This document shows positions 7,852-15,271 of a DNA stretch of 16,399 nt, piece after piece; the first letter of the stretch is position 1; each line of letters opens with the position of its first letter. The stretch is from Microcystis sp. T1-4 (lineage in GTDB: Bacteria > Cyanobacteriota > Cyanobacteriia > Cyanobacteriales > Microcystaceae), in contig NZ_CAIP01000176.1 of NCBI RefSeq assembly GCF_000297435.1, positions 1-16,399 on the forward strand, in the 5' to 3' direction. A model generated the notes under the pieces. The model did no database searches. It saw only the letters and a program-made list of their open reading frames with translations, and had not been told where the DNA came from. The position numbers and the translations under genes were made by a program.

Positions 7852-7940
7852 AACTGAAACTTCTAGACTGTAACGCTGGCTGAAGGGAAGCTATTAATTT
7901 CGACTAAATTTCTTTATTACTAAACTAAAAAAATATAATT

Positions 7941-8189
7941 ATGACAAACTATCAAACAGAAATCCTAATCAAAGTTCCTTTAGATGTTGCTGAAACTTAT
8001 TGGAATGCAACGGAAGAAGAGCGTCAAAAAATAGCAGAAAAAATCGCTTTTTATGTTCAATCTTCAAATTTATCTAGAAAAGAATCTCTGGACAAATTAT
8101 ATAAAACGATGGATACTATTGGACAAAAAGCACAAGAGAGAGGATTAACCCTTGAAATTTTAGAATCTCTCTTAAATGAAGATGACTAG
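7941..8189 (+). CDS. Second copy of the PIN-pair antitoxin, now without toxin
   Basis: An 82-residue protein that differs from the antitoxin at 6033 by scattered substitutions only, including H4Y, R9L, T49N and Q52K. The reading frame is intact, while the PIN gene that should follow is cut after 16 codons. The many DNA differences, several of them silent, suggest divergence under selection for the protein rather than a very recent copy. A free antitoxin could still neutralise the intact toxin 1.3 kb away, or toxins encoded elsewhere (inference). Confidence 0.75.
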   Translation: MTNYQTEILIKVPLDVAETYWNATEEERQKIAEKIAFYVQSSNLSRKESLDKLYKTMDTIGQKAQERGLTLEILESLLNEDD

Positions 8190-8226
8190 ACGCTTTGTTC
8201 TCGATACCAATGTTATTATCAGTTAA
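8176..8226 (+). pseudogene. PIN toxin remnant (16 codons)
   Basis: The frame overlaps the antitoxin stop exactly as in the intact pair and encodes MKMTRRFVLDTNVIIS, then TAA. This is the first PIN strand with its catalytic aspartate (D10). Similarity to the intact toxin ends at about 8222, where unrelated sequence begins, so the gene was cut by a deletion or recombination rather than by a point mutation. Confidence 0.8.
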
Positions 8227-8635
8227 TATTGAGAGTTTACGCCAACGTTTTCGAGAATTTGTCAAGCTAGTGAAAAAGTGAGCTTGAGAGCAGTTATCTT
8301 AATGCTGAGGTAGGAAGTTTTCGTTTTGGGGAGTCGATCGCCGGTCGTCCATAGCAAATTAGGTTACACTTTATCTTGATGAGAAAGGCTATAAACAAGA
8401 CTATGTTAAGAAATGTAACCAAGGCCGAAACCCTTACTGTTGCCTTGTCTAAACAGTGAACTTTATTTTTGTCCGACTACCGATAATTCTCAGCCAGCAA
8501 TTTAAGTAGGGAGGCACAATTATTTGTAGGATGGGTTAGCGGTAGCGTAACCCATGCAGGCGTTGGGTTTCATGCTTCAACCCAACCTACGTTCATCTTA
8601 TATTTAATTCCACCCACCCACTTATAAGCAGATCA
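8227..8635. other. Intergenic region with toxin breakpoint and an inserted element
   Basis: A 409-nt stretch without a supported gene. Its first 55 nt (8222-8281) can be read as VNIESLRQRFREFVKLVKK followed by a stop, which may be the tail of another decayed gene joined at the breakpoint. The right part holds the first 118-bp TA-flanked element. A short 26-codon frame at 8379-8460 has no ribosome binding site and is not called. Confidence 0.5.
8503..8624 (+). repeat. MITE-like element, copy 1
   Basis: A 118-bp core (8505-8622) flanked by TA on both sides. It is identical over its full length to copy 2 at 10613-10734. Ends are imperfect inverted repeats beginning AGTAGG and ending CCCACT. Inside are two hairpins: ATGGGTTA/TAACCCAT (8531-8538, 8548-8555) and GTTGGGTT/AACCCAAC (8562-8569, 8579-8586). 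It ends 11 nt before the SRPBCC start codon. It has no coding capacity, so any movement would need a transposase in trans. Confidence 0.8.
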
Positions 8636-9100
8636 ATGTCATCTTGTCAAGTATTTGAACAATCAATTCAGATTAAAGCTAGTGCCACGACGGTGGAGCG
8701 TTGTATCACGGATTTAGAGTTAATGCGTCGTTGGTTGAATCCGGTGTTAGTTTGTGAACCTATCGGCGATTGGAAGACCGATATCGGTGGGAGAAGTCGT
8801 TTTTTGATTCAAATCCCCCTAATTCAGCCAACGCTGAAAAGTACGGTGATTGAGAGAGAACCGGGGTTAATTGTCTGGCAATTTGAAGGCTTTTTTCGCG
8901 GATGCGATCGCTGGGAATGTCAACCCAATGATGACGGCACTTGTTTAATCAATCGTTTTGAGTTTGCGATTCCTAATCCAGTTGTGGGGTGGGGATTCCA
9001 GCAATTCGCCGCCAAATGGACTAAAAAGGATATGGAAGCGCAATTAAGACGCTTAAAAAGAGTAGCTGAGGAAATTTATCTACTTTCAGCAACAAGTTAA
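8636..9100 (+). CDS. SRPBCC-family (START-like) protein
   Basis: A 154-residue protein with the SRPBCC/polyketide cyclase-like pattern: an N-terminal strand (FEQSIQIKAS), a helix that includes TTVERCITDLELMRRWLNP, a run of antiparallel strands with GRSRFLIQIP and GLIVWQFEGFF, and a long C-terminal helix (FAAKWTKKDMEAQLRRLKRVAEEI). The family binds hydrophobic ligands in a helix-grip pocket; the ligand here cannot be inferred. No clear ribosome binding site is present, and the insertion element ends 11 nt upstream. Confidence 0.8.
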   Translation: MSSCQVFEQSIQIKASATTVERCITDLELMRRWLNPVLVCEPIGDWKTDIGGRSRFLIQIPLIQPTLKSTVIEREPGLIVWQFEGFFRGCDRWECQPNDDGTCLINRFEFAIPNPVVGWGFQQFAAKWTKKDMEAQLRRLKRVAEEIYLLSATS

Positions 9101-9124
9101 GCTGATGGGGTGGTAAGCGGGGGG

Positions 9125-9156
9125 TTTTGGGGATGGGAGAATACCCTCACCCCCAA
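9125..9156. terminator. Possible bidirectional hairpin between convergent genes
   Basis: The intergenic space has a G-rich run (ttggggatggg) followed after a short loop by a C-rich run (ccctcacccccaac) that can pair imperfectly. It lies between two genes that point at each other. There is no clear T-tract, so this is a weak call. Confidence 0.3.
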
Positions 9157-9173
9157 CAGCTAACCCCTGATCC

Positions 9174-9377
9174 CTAATCGATCGAGATCGACTGGGGACC
9201 GTTGCCGTTATCCTGATTATTGTCGTTAAAACTGACTAATCCCTGCTCTTCTAACCATTTTTTGAGGGGATCGTCCGAAAGTTTCAAGCGCAGTAATCCA
9301 GAGGCAAAACCACCGAAAAAAGCGATCGGTTGTTGAATCAGTTCTTTAACAACGGGTTGTAATTCATCGAGAAACAT
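9174..9377 (-). CDS. Small conserved cyanobacterial protein, unknown function
   Basis: A 67-residue protein with an AGGAG ribosome binding site 10 nt before the start. The first 50 residues form helices with a small hydrophobic patch (IAFFGGFASGLLRLKL) followed by DDPLKKWLEEQG; the tail is rich in N, D and G and likely disordered. The good translation signal and codon-like composition support it as real. No function can be assigned. Confidence 0.65.
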   Translation of the reverse strand: MFLDELQPVVKELIQQPIAFFGGFASGLLRLKLSDDPLKKWLEEQGLVSFNDNNQDNGNGPQSISID

Positions 9378-9447
9378 CTTATTCTATCTCCTGATATTGT
9401 CACACCTATCAATGTTAAGTTAATTGAAGTGATTCTGTAAGACTAGC

Positions 9448-9963
9448 ATGACTGAAACTTCTGACACGGTGAAAAAATCTTTCCGGCTAACCCCGTTTAT
9501 TTTCCTAGGAATACTGCTCATCTGGCTAGGAATTAGGTTAATTGCTCCCGATAGCGTCAGTTTATTCGCCGGTACTCGTCCCGATTATTTGGGAGTCAGG
9601 GAAGGTAAACTGGCTCCTTGTCCGGTCACTCCTAATTGTGTTAGTAGTCAGAGTCAGGATCAGGCTCATGCGATCGAACCCCTTAGTTATCAGGGTAGCG
9701 GTGAAAAAGCGATCGAGCAATTAGCTAAAATTATCGCCTCCCAACCGAGAACTAAAATTATTAACCAAGATAGTAACTATCTCTACGCCGAATTTAGCAG
9801 TCAATGGATGGGATTTGTCGATGATGTGGAATTTTCTCTTAATCCTAGCAAAAATGCGATCGATGTTCGCTCGGCCTCCCGGTTAGGAGAATCGGATTTA
9901 AATGTCAATCGAGAACGAGTGGAAACCCTGAGAAAACTCTTTTCAGTGATCAGTAATCAGTAA
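9448..9963 (+). CDS. DUF1499 protein with N-terminal membrane anchor
   Basis: A 171-residue protein. Residues 15-36 form one hydrophobic segment (FRLTPFIFLGILLIWLGIRL), a likely membrane anchor. Residues 48-171 carry the DUF1499 pattern: LGVREGKLAPCPVTPNCVSS, then a strand YLYAEFSSQWMGFVDDVEF and the arginine-containing DVRSASRLGESDLNVNRERV near the end. The molecular function of the family is not established. The last codons and stop (ISNQ, TAA) come from a heptamer repeat array, so the original C-terminus may have been replaced or extended. No obvious ribosome binding site. Confidence 0.85.
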   Translation: MTETSDTVKKSFRLTPFIFLGILLIWLGIRLIAPDSVSLFAGTRPDYLGVREGKLAPCPVTPNCVSSQSQDQAHAIEPLSYQGSGEKAIEQLAKIIASQPRTKIINQDSNYLYAEFSSQWMGFVDDVEFSLNPSKNAIDVRSASRLGESDLNVNRERVETLRKLFSVISNQ

Positions 9964-9971
9964 TCAGTAAA
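9944..9971 (+). repeat. CAGTNAT heptamer array at the DUF1499 stop
   Basis: Four tandem heptamers: CAGTGAT, CAGTAAT, CAGTAAT, CAGTAAA. The array starts inside the gene and provides its stop codon at 9961-9963. The same family recurs at 15195-15222, at 15272-15306 (complement strand) and at 16381-16399. Confidence 0.8.
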
Positions 9972-10007
9972 CAGTGAACTGACTCGGAGAATAATATAAG
10001 AAAAATT

Positions 10008-10505
10008 ATGTTTCGTCCCCAACCGATACCAGCAAAAGCAGGACAGGAATCCGTCTGGGATTATCCTCGTCCCCCGCGCCTAGAATTATCGCCTAAACAC
10101 CTAAAAATTATCTTTAATGGGGTGATAATTGCCGATACTAAAAGCAGTTATCGAGTTCTAGAAACCAGTCATCCTCCAGTTTATTATCTACCGCCCCAAG
10201 ATATTAAAATGGAATACCTGCAAGCCACAGCAGAAAAGTCTTTTTGTGAGTGGAAAGGTCTAGCGGGATATTACAATATCGCCGTTGGGGATCAACAGGC
10301 AATTAACGTCGCTTGGTATTATCCGGACCCGACACCAGAGTTTCAGGCAATTAAGAATTATCTGGCTTTTTATCCTGCCAAAATGACCGCTTGTTATGCC
10401 GACGGTGAATTAGTACAACCGCAACCGGGCAACTTTTACGGGGGATGGATAACCCCCGATGTGGTTGGTCCGTTTAAAGGGGTTCCCAATAGTTGGGGCT
10501 GGTAA
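10008..10505 (+). CDS. DUF427 domain protein
   Basis: A 165-residue protein of the DUF427 type. Marks are the strand pair LKIIFNGVIIADTKSSYRVLE, the stretch HPPVYYLPPQDI, the CEWKGLAGYYNI motif with its cysteine and tryptophan, AWYYPDPTPEF, and the terminal GNFYGGWITPDVVGPFKG. Length suits a cyanobacterial member. The biochemical role of the family is unknown. The gene follows the DUF1499 gene by 44 nt in the same direction and could share its transcript. Confidence 0.85.
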   Translation: MFRPQPIPAKAGQESVWDYPRPPRLELSPKHLKIIFNGVIIADTKSSYRVLETSHPPVYYLPPQDIKMEYLQATAEKSFCEWKGLAGYYNIAVGDQQAINVAWYYPDPTPEFQAIKNYLAFYPAKMTACYADGELVQPQPGNFYGGWITPDVVGPFKGVPNSWGW

Positions 10506-10612
10506 TCACGTTAAGTCCTTTGGGCATTATGCTACTTGTCAGAAGGGGCAAAAGTCAAAAGTCAAAAGGCAGGAGGCAGCTTTTTTCTTCCCACTTCCCA
10601 CTTCATAATTCA

Positions 10613-10734
10613 TAAGTAGGGAGGCACAATTATTTGTAGGATGGGTTAGCGGTAGCGTAACCCATGCAGGCGTTGGGTTTCATGCTTCAACCCAACCTAC
10701 GTTCATCTTATATTTAATTCCACCCACCCACTTA
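10613..10734 (+). repeat. MITE-like element, copy 2, with readable target duplication
   Basis: A 118-bp core (10615-10732) identical to copy 1. It interrupts a CATAATT heptamer unit: the left side ends CATA and the right side resumes TAATT, so removing the core and one TA restores a perfect unit. This shows insertion at TA with duplication of TA, the habit of Tc1/mariner (IS630)-type transposition. Confidence 0.85.
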
Positions 10735-10782
10735 ATTCATAATTCTCACTCCCCCACTTCCCCATCCCCCCACTTCCCACTT

Positions 10783-10810
10783 CATAATTCATAATTTATA
10801 ATTCATAATT
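10783..10810 (+). repeat. CATAATT heptamer array
   Basis: Four tandem units CATAATT, CATAATT, TATAATT, CATAATT. It is the reverse complement register of the GAATTAT array at 16316-16355. Confidence 0.75.
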
Positions 10811-10847
10811 CCCCTTAACTCCTAGTTTCTACTTTTTACGAGAAATT

Positions 10848-11729
10848 ATGACTATATCCCAACCCGATCTAGAACCCACTTGGATGACGATTATTCGCCT
10901 CTTGCGCTGGGATAAACCCGCCGGTAGGTTAATTTTGATGATTCCCGCTTTATGGGCGGTATTTTTGGCGGCAGACGGGGTGCCACCGCTACCCTTGATC
11001 GGGGTGATCGTTTTGGGAACTTTGGCTACTAGCGCCGCCGGCTGTGTGGTTAACGATCTTTGGGATCGGGATATCGATCCACAGGTCGATCGCACTCGTA
11101 ACCGTCCTTTAGCGGCCAGAGCTTTATCGATCAAGGTTGGTTTGATTATCGCTCTGATTGCTTTCTTTTGCGCCGCAATTTTAGCTTTATATCTCAATTT
11201 CCTGAGTTTTTGCCTATGTGTGGCCGCCGTTCCCTTGATTATCTGCTATCCCCTCGCCAAGCGTTTTTTTCCTGTACCCCAATTGGTTCTTTCTCTCGCT
11301 TGGGGTTTTGCGGTTTTAATCTGTTGGAGTGCCGTCACTGGGTCGTTAAATAGTAATACATTTATATTATGGGGAGCGGTGATTTTTTGGACATTGGCAT
11401 TTGATACAATTTATGCTCTGTCCGATCGAGAGGATGATCTCAAGGTTGGTATTAACTCTAGTGCCATATTTTTCGGCAAATACGCCCCGGAAGCCGTGGG
11501 GGTCTTTTTTGCCCTAACAGTAGGTTTATTGGCTTGGGAGGGGCAAAAAATGCAGTTATCAGCCTCTTTTTGGCTAGGGTTGGGTCTAGCGGCGATCGCT
11601 TGGTTGCGTCAATACCGGCTGTTACGTCAATCGGATTTACCCAAACCAGTTTATGGTCAAATGTTCGGTCAAAATGTTTGGGTCGGTTTTATTTTATTAG
11701 CGGCTATGATTGCGGGGAGTTTGTATTAA
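10848..11729 (+). CDS. ubiA: UbiA-type 4-hydroxybenzoate polyprenyltransferase
   Basis: A 293-residue integral membrane prenyltransferase that attaches a polyprenyl chain to 4-hydroxybenzoate. In cyanobacteria this is the ring-prenylation step of plastoquinone biosynthesis. Both Mg-diphosphate binding motifs are intact: NDLWDRDID at 69-77 (NDxxDxxxD) with RTRNRPLA after it, and DREDD at 191-195. About eight or nine hydrophobic helices fill the rest, and length is normal for the family. It stands alone, with a repeat cluster upstream and a hairpin at its stop. Confidence 0.93.
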   Translation: MTISQPDLEPTWMTIIRLLRWDKPAGRLILMIPALWAVFLAADGVPPLPLIGVIVLGTLATSAAGCVVNDLWDRDIDPQVDRTRNRPLAARALSIKVGLIIALIAFFCAAILALYLNFLSFCLCVAAVPLIICYPLAKRFFPVPQLVLSLAWGFAVLICWSAVTGSLNSNTFILWGAVIFWTLAFDTIYALSDREDDLKVGINSSAIFFGKYAPEAVGVFFALTVGLLAWEGQKMQLSASFWLGLGLAAIAWLRQYRLLRQSDLPKPVYGQMFGQNVWVGFILLAAMIAGSLY

Positions 11730-11737
11730 AACTCCCC
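11714..11737 (+). terminator. Hairpin over the ubiA stop codon
   Basis: A 9-bp perfect stem GGGGAGTTT / AAACTCCCC with a 6-nt loop. It includes the ubiA stop codon (11727-11729). A short A-run rather than T-run follows, so intrinsic termination is not assured. Confidence 0.45.
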
Positions 11738-11749
11738 CAAAAATGTCCC

Positions 11750-11777
11750 TAGAGTCAGTTTGTCTATTCTGACTCTA
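11750..11777. terminator. Second hairpin between convergent genes
   Basis: A perfect 9-bp inverted repeat TAGAGTCAG / CTGACTCTA with a 10-nt loop. It overlaps the last codons of the reverse-strand gene and could terminate or stabilise transcripts from both sides. No T-tract is present. Confidence 0.45.
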
Positions 11778-12330
11778 ATAATCCCATTACCTTAGCTGAT
11801 GCGGGTTCACCAGTCATCAAAGCTACCCGTCTTTGAAAATTTTTTTCCACAGCAATGCAGGTATTTAAGGGATTTAAAATACCCTTTCTGATTTCCCTTT
11901 CCCAAGAATAATTTCTTTCTCGGTGTTTAAATCTTGATAATTGCTGGGTGAAAACAGTAACCACTTGATAAATGATTTTTAAATCGTAAAGAGAGTCAAT
12001 TTGAGAAATTTTAACCGCTAAAGCCCGAAATTGACGGGATATTTCTTGGGCTTGCTCTTGACTACAGCCATGGTCACGATGATAATAATTAACTACTTCT
12101 GCCATGTACTGAGCGTGTTTAGCGGCATTTTGAATGCTATGTTGAGCATTTTCCACGGGAGAAAGAAATCGATCTAATAATAGCTGTTGGGCGTAGGCAT
12201 CGCGAAGGGAAGAATTAGAGATTATTTGTAATTCGGCCATTCTTTCTTCATGTTTACGGCGATTTTCGGCATAAATCTCCGTCAGAATAGTATCTAACAG
12301 CTTGGGAATCGGATAAAAGACATCAATCAT
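11764..12330 (-). CDS. Helical conserved protein of unknown function
   Basis: I choose the ATG at 12330 (MIDVFYPIPKLLDTI), giving 188 residues. A start at 12390 is possible, but its codons reach into the TA-flanked element, which argues against conserved coding there. The protein looks all-helical and soluble, with many charged helices (YAENRRKHEERMAEL, SQEQAQEISRQFRALAVKI) and clustered histidines (HAQYMAEVVNYYHRDHGCS). I do not recognise a family or catalytic motif. It converges on ubiA. No ribosome binding site is evident. Confidence 0.7.
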   Translation of the reverse strand: MIDVFYPIPKLLDTILTEIYAENRRKHEERMAELQIISNSSLRDAYAQQLLLDRFLSPVENAQHSIQNAAKHAQYMAEVVNYYHRDHGCSQEQAQEISRQFRALAVKISQIDSLYDLKIIYQVVTVFTQQLSRFKHRERNYSWEREIRKGILNPLNTCIAVEKNFQRRVALMTGEPASAKVMGLLESE

Positions 12331-12375
12331 AGGAAAATTTAGCTTAGTTTGTCTAGAGATAAGAAAATCTATTGA

Positions 12376-12497
12376 TAAGTAGGTAGGCACAATTATTTGT
12401 AGGATGGGTTAGCGGTAGCGTAACCCATGCGGGCGTTGGGTTTCATGCTTCAACCCAACCTACGTTCATTTTATATTTAATTCCACCCACCTACTTA
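12376..12497 (+). repeat. MITE-like element, copy 3
   Basis: A 118-bp core (12378-12495) flanked by TA. It differs from copies 1 and 2 at only four positions. Its ends form a better inverted repeat (AGTAGGT against AGTAGGT read from the other end), so it may be closer to the active form. It lies between divergent genes, 45 nt from one start and 79 nt from the other. Confidence 0.8.
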
Positions 12498-12576
12498 GAA
12501 TTTCCCAAAATTATAGCAGTGATCTGAATAGTCAGGTACGATAAAATCAAGTTAGTAAATTACCGCCCCTTAACTA

Positions 12577-12816
12577 ATGTCTAACTCGAAATCCGATAAC
12601 GTTTGGGACAACAAACCCCGTTGGTGTCAACCTTGGTCGATTTTATTGACAGGAATTGCCCTGATTGCCGGCTGTTGGTTTTTAACCCAGCGTCTCTGGT
12701 TAACTCTACTCCTATCTATTCCCATACTCCTGTGGTGGTTTGTCTTCCTAATTCTTTATCCGCGGACGCTGCAGCAACAGTTAAACACAGAAAGAATCGG
12801 GGAAAGCATTGATTAA
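12577..12816 (+). CDS. Small two-helix membrane protein (DUF6737-like)
   Basis: A 79-residue protein. An N-terminal polar part with VWDNKPRWCQPWSI leads into two hydrophobic segments (about 22-38 and 42-61) and a short charged tail. The pattern W-x-x-KPxWCQPWSI with two membrane helices fits a small conserved cyanobacterial family that I recall as DUF6737 (unchecked). Function unknown. The 3' end overlaps the convergent helicase gene by 36 nt. Confidence 0.75.
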   Translation: MSNSKSDNVWDNKPRWCQPWSILLTGIALIAGCWFLTQRLWLTLLLSIPILLWWFVFLILYPRTLQQQLNTERIGESID

Positions 12817-15081
12817 AACAGGAAAGACAGGACAGGGATTTTTATCCTGTAATTGACTACTTTCGTCTCCGCGAAAAGTGTTCCAACGGAAGGGAGCTTT
12901 TTTTTCACTCGACATCCATAAAAGTCTTTTTGCTCGTGTCATCGCTACATACAAAAGTCGGTATTCTTCAGCTTTTTTAAGTTGTCCAGCTTCTAACCAA
13001 GCACTTAAAGGTGGGGGAATAATTGGTATGCTGTCGGGGTTTAAATAGCGTTGATGAACCGCTGCTCGAATTTGCGCCCGGGCTACTTCTGCGAGGGTAA
13101 AATCTCCCAAAAATTTCGCCCCATTGGGAACCCAAGGTTTGCCAGGAATAATATCTTCGTGAAGAAAGGGAATAAAAACATAATCCCAGTCTAAACCCTT
13201 GGCTTTGTGCATAGTAATAATCGTCAGTTGTCCGGGACGAGTATAACAATCGTCGTTATCTTCTTCCACCCCTTCAAAGCGCTCAGAGGCGATAATTTCA
13301 TTAAGAGTATTAATTGTGTTTTTCAGAGAACTATTACCAGCAGTTTCCTGATAAATACGGGCGGTTAATTTTTGCAAAGTTGCTAATTCTGACCCTGAAT
13401 ATTGGAGAGTCATAGCGAAAAAAGATAGGAGTTGATAATGGGGTAATTCTAATCTAGCTTTTAGTAAACTGCAGCAATAACGACGGGCGATTTTTTCGTT
13501 AGATTTGAGTTCGGGATCGAGGGGAGTGGGATAGAGAAATTGTTCGGGATAGGTAACTAAAGGATTTAAGTCTTGGGCAGTAATTAAACCCCTCAATTGT
13601 AGCACTTCTAAAGCCGCTTTCAGATAATCGGGAGAGTGGGGACGTTCGACAAAAGCTAATAGTTTCAGCATTTCGGCGGGAATTTGGGAAAAGCGATCAA
13701 TCTCGTTAGCTTCAAAAATTCTGATTTGATAACTTTTGTAAAAATGGGCAAATTTTTGAGCAAAAAAGTGTCCCTGTCGATTTTCTCTAACGAGGATAGC
13801 CCCATTATGTTGAGGGTTTTCTTGGAGTAATTTAACTAGACGTTTTTCAATTAATTCCACTGTTTGATAAATATCATCAGGTTGATAAATTTCTAATCCT
13901 TTTCCCTCCTTGACTGGATTAGGTTGGGGATCTTCAGCGCTGACGGGAAGAATCGCTTGAACCCGAAAAGGAGCCTCGGTAACTTTATGATTATCTTTTC
14001 CCTGTTTCCAATCTCGATCGACCCATTGTAACACTAAATTAGCAGCTTCAATAATTTTAGTATTGCTGCGACCTGCTTGGTTCATAGTCGATAAATTGCC
14101 TTCGCTTTGACAACTTTCACAAAACCAATTAAAGTAAACAGGATCGGCGGGGGTAAAGGTAGAATTAATGGCTTGATTGGGATCGCCGACGCGAATTAAA
14201 TTAGGTATTTCCCCGTCATTATTTTTTGCTAAAATAGTAATTAATTTTTCTTGGAGAGGACTAGAATCCTGTGCCTCATCTTCAAAAACTCCAAAGACAG
14301 ATTTTTGCCATTGTCGGCGAATTTTTTCTTCATCTAATACTCGCAAGGCTCCTAAAATCATGTCATCATAATCTATATAGTTTTTCTGACGCATCAGGAT
14401 TTCATACTGTTGGTACAAACCACTAGCCATAGCGAGAATTTGATAATTATCGTCGCTATAGTGGCTTAATTCCCAGACTTGCTGCGGTGATAATCCCGAA
14501 CTTTTTAGCTCATGAATGGCCGTATAGGCAAGACTAGGTAAAATTTCGGTTCTCAGCACCGATTGACGGCGTAATCTTTCTGTTTCTTCCCCATCAAATT
14601 CCACTCCTTCTAATAACTTTTGATAACGAATTGGATCGGCAATTAGCCATTTTTCCACCGAGTTTCTAATAATTCTGTGGCTAGGAGTCGGAATAACTAA
14701 TGTAGAAGATTCGAGGTCTAATCCCGATAATTCTGGGTAACGACGGGCTAATTGTAGGGCCAGTCCGTGCAGAGTTTGGACGCTGAAACCTTGAGCAGAA
14801 AGTTGTAAATCTTGCAAGCGTTGTTTAATTTTAGCTTTAATACTAGCGGCAGCCGAGCGGGTGTAGGTGACAATAATTAACTGTTTTTTAGCATGAAGTT
14901 GCTCACGAGCAATAACCATGGCGGCAGCTACGGCCAAACTGTGGGATTTTCCCGCTCCCGGCACCGCAGAAATGGCCATTTTTCCCCCTTGCCAATCGGC
15001 TAATTCCTGTTGTCCGGCTCGCAGTTGTTGCCGGAGATTTACCAGTAAATTTTCTCGATTAATTACTTTAGTTTCGCTCAT
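12781..15081 (-). CDS. UvrD/Rep-type superfamily 1 helicase
   Basis: A 766-residue ATP-dependent helicase. SF1A motifs appear in order: Walker A AVPGAGKS (39-46), motif Ia VTYTRSAAAS (71-80), Ib VQTLHGLAL (101-109), motif II FEDEAQD (266-272), motif III VGDPNQAI (298-305), motif IV-like AGRSNTKII (336-344), motif V ITMHKAKGLDWDYVF (about 620-634) and motif VI EEYRLLYVAMTRAK (about 704-717). All core catalytic residues are present. It would act in DNA repair or replication restart. I avoid the name uvrD or pcrA because the spacing and C-terminus differ from the classical proteins. The start has only a weak GGGG before it. Confidence 0.9.
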   Translation of the reverse strand: MSETKVINRENLLVNLRQQLRAGQQELADWQGGKMAISAVPGAGKSHSLAVAAAMVIAREQLHAKKQLIIVTYTRSAAASIKAKIKQRLQDLQLSAQGFSVQTLHGLALQLARRYPELSGLDLESSTLVIPTPSHRIIRNSVEKWLIADPIRYQKLLEGVEFDGEETERLRRQSVLRTEILPSLAYTAIHELKSSGLSPQQVWELSHYSDDNYQILAMASGLYQQYEILMRQKNYIDYDDMILGALRVLDEEKIRRQWQKSVFGVFEDEAQDSSPLQEKLITILAKNNDGEIPNLIRVGDPNQAINSTFTPADPVYFNWFCESCQSEGNLSTMNQAGRSNTKIIEAANLVLQWVDRDWKQGKDNHKVTEAPFRVQAILPVSAEDPQPNPVKEGKGLEIYQPDDIYQTVELIEKRLVKLLQENPQHNGAILVRENRQGHFFAQKFAHFYKSYQIRIFEANEIDRFSQIPAEMLKLLAFVERPHSPDYLKAALEVLQLRGLITAQDLNPLVTYPEQFLYPTPLDPELKSNEKIARRYCCSLLKARLELPHYQLLSFFAMTLQYSGSELATLQKLTARIYQETAGNSSLKNTINTLNEIIASERFEGVEEDNDDCYTRPGQLTIITMHKAKGLDWDYVFIPFLHEDIIPGKPWVPNGAKFLGDFTLAEVARAQIRAAVHQRYLNPDSIPIIPPPLSAWLEAGQLKKAEEYRLLYVAMTRAKRLLWMSSEKKAPFRWNTFRGDESSQLQDKNPCPVFPVLINAFPDSFCV

Positions 15082-15194
15082 TATGCCCCGCCAATTTTAT
15101 TTTTAGTTTAATTGTATTACTATTTTAGTTTATCCTTAAACTAATTGCTGTAAAAGTTAGCTAGAGATAACTAGAATGGGGAGATGGGGCTTTT

Positions 15195-15222
15195 CAGTGA
15201 ACAGTAATCAGTAATCAGTGAA
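15195..15222 (+). repeat. CAGTNA-type heptamer array
   Basis: Four tandem heptamers: CAGTGAA, CAGTAAT, CAGTAAT, CAGTGAA. It lies in the 208-nt gap between the helicase and tilS genes, which otherwise holds nothing I can identify. Confidence 0.75.
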
Positions 15223-15271
15223 AAGAAAGTAGCGAATTTTTCCCCTAACACTGTCCACTTAAAACTGTAAT

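Larger units (their letters stand above)
7617..7940. other. Intergenic region between the HicB-like operon and the second antitoxin
   Basis: This 324-nt stretch separates two divergent genes and must hold both promoters. It contains the right copy of the 20-bp direct repeat and a plausible forward promoter. I see no open frame of note and no RNA gene. Confidence 0.6.
10506..10847. other. Intergenic repeat cluster upstream of ubiA
   Basis: A 342-nt gap with no gene. It holds AAAAGTC heptamers (10550-10570), a CATAATT heptamer array split by element copy 2, C-rich stretches of the cccacttccc type, and four [CT]ATAATT units at 10783-10810. The ubiA promoter must lie here, but I cannot point to one. 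Confidence 0.65.

Noticed and set aside
8379..8460. 26-codon forward reading frame in the gap before the SRPBCC gene
   Set aside because: No ribosome binding site, and composition is like the surrounding non-coding DNA.
10829..11197. Reverse reading frame of 122 codons over ubiA
   Set aside because: It is the complement of a well-defined prenyltransferase gene and has a low-complexity basic sequence.
12331..12390. Longer N-terminus of the helical protein gene
   Set aside because: The extra codons run into the TA-flanked element, and the sequence from MIDVFYP onward looks like the natural start.
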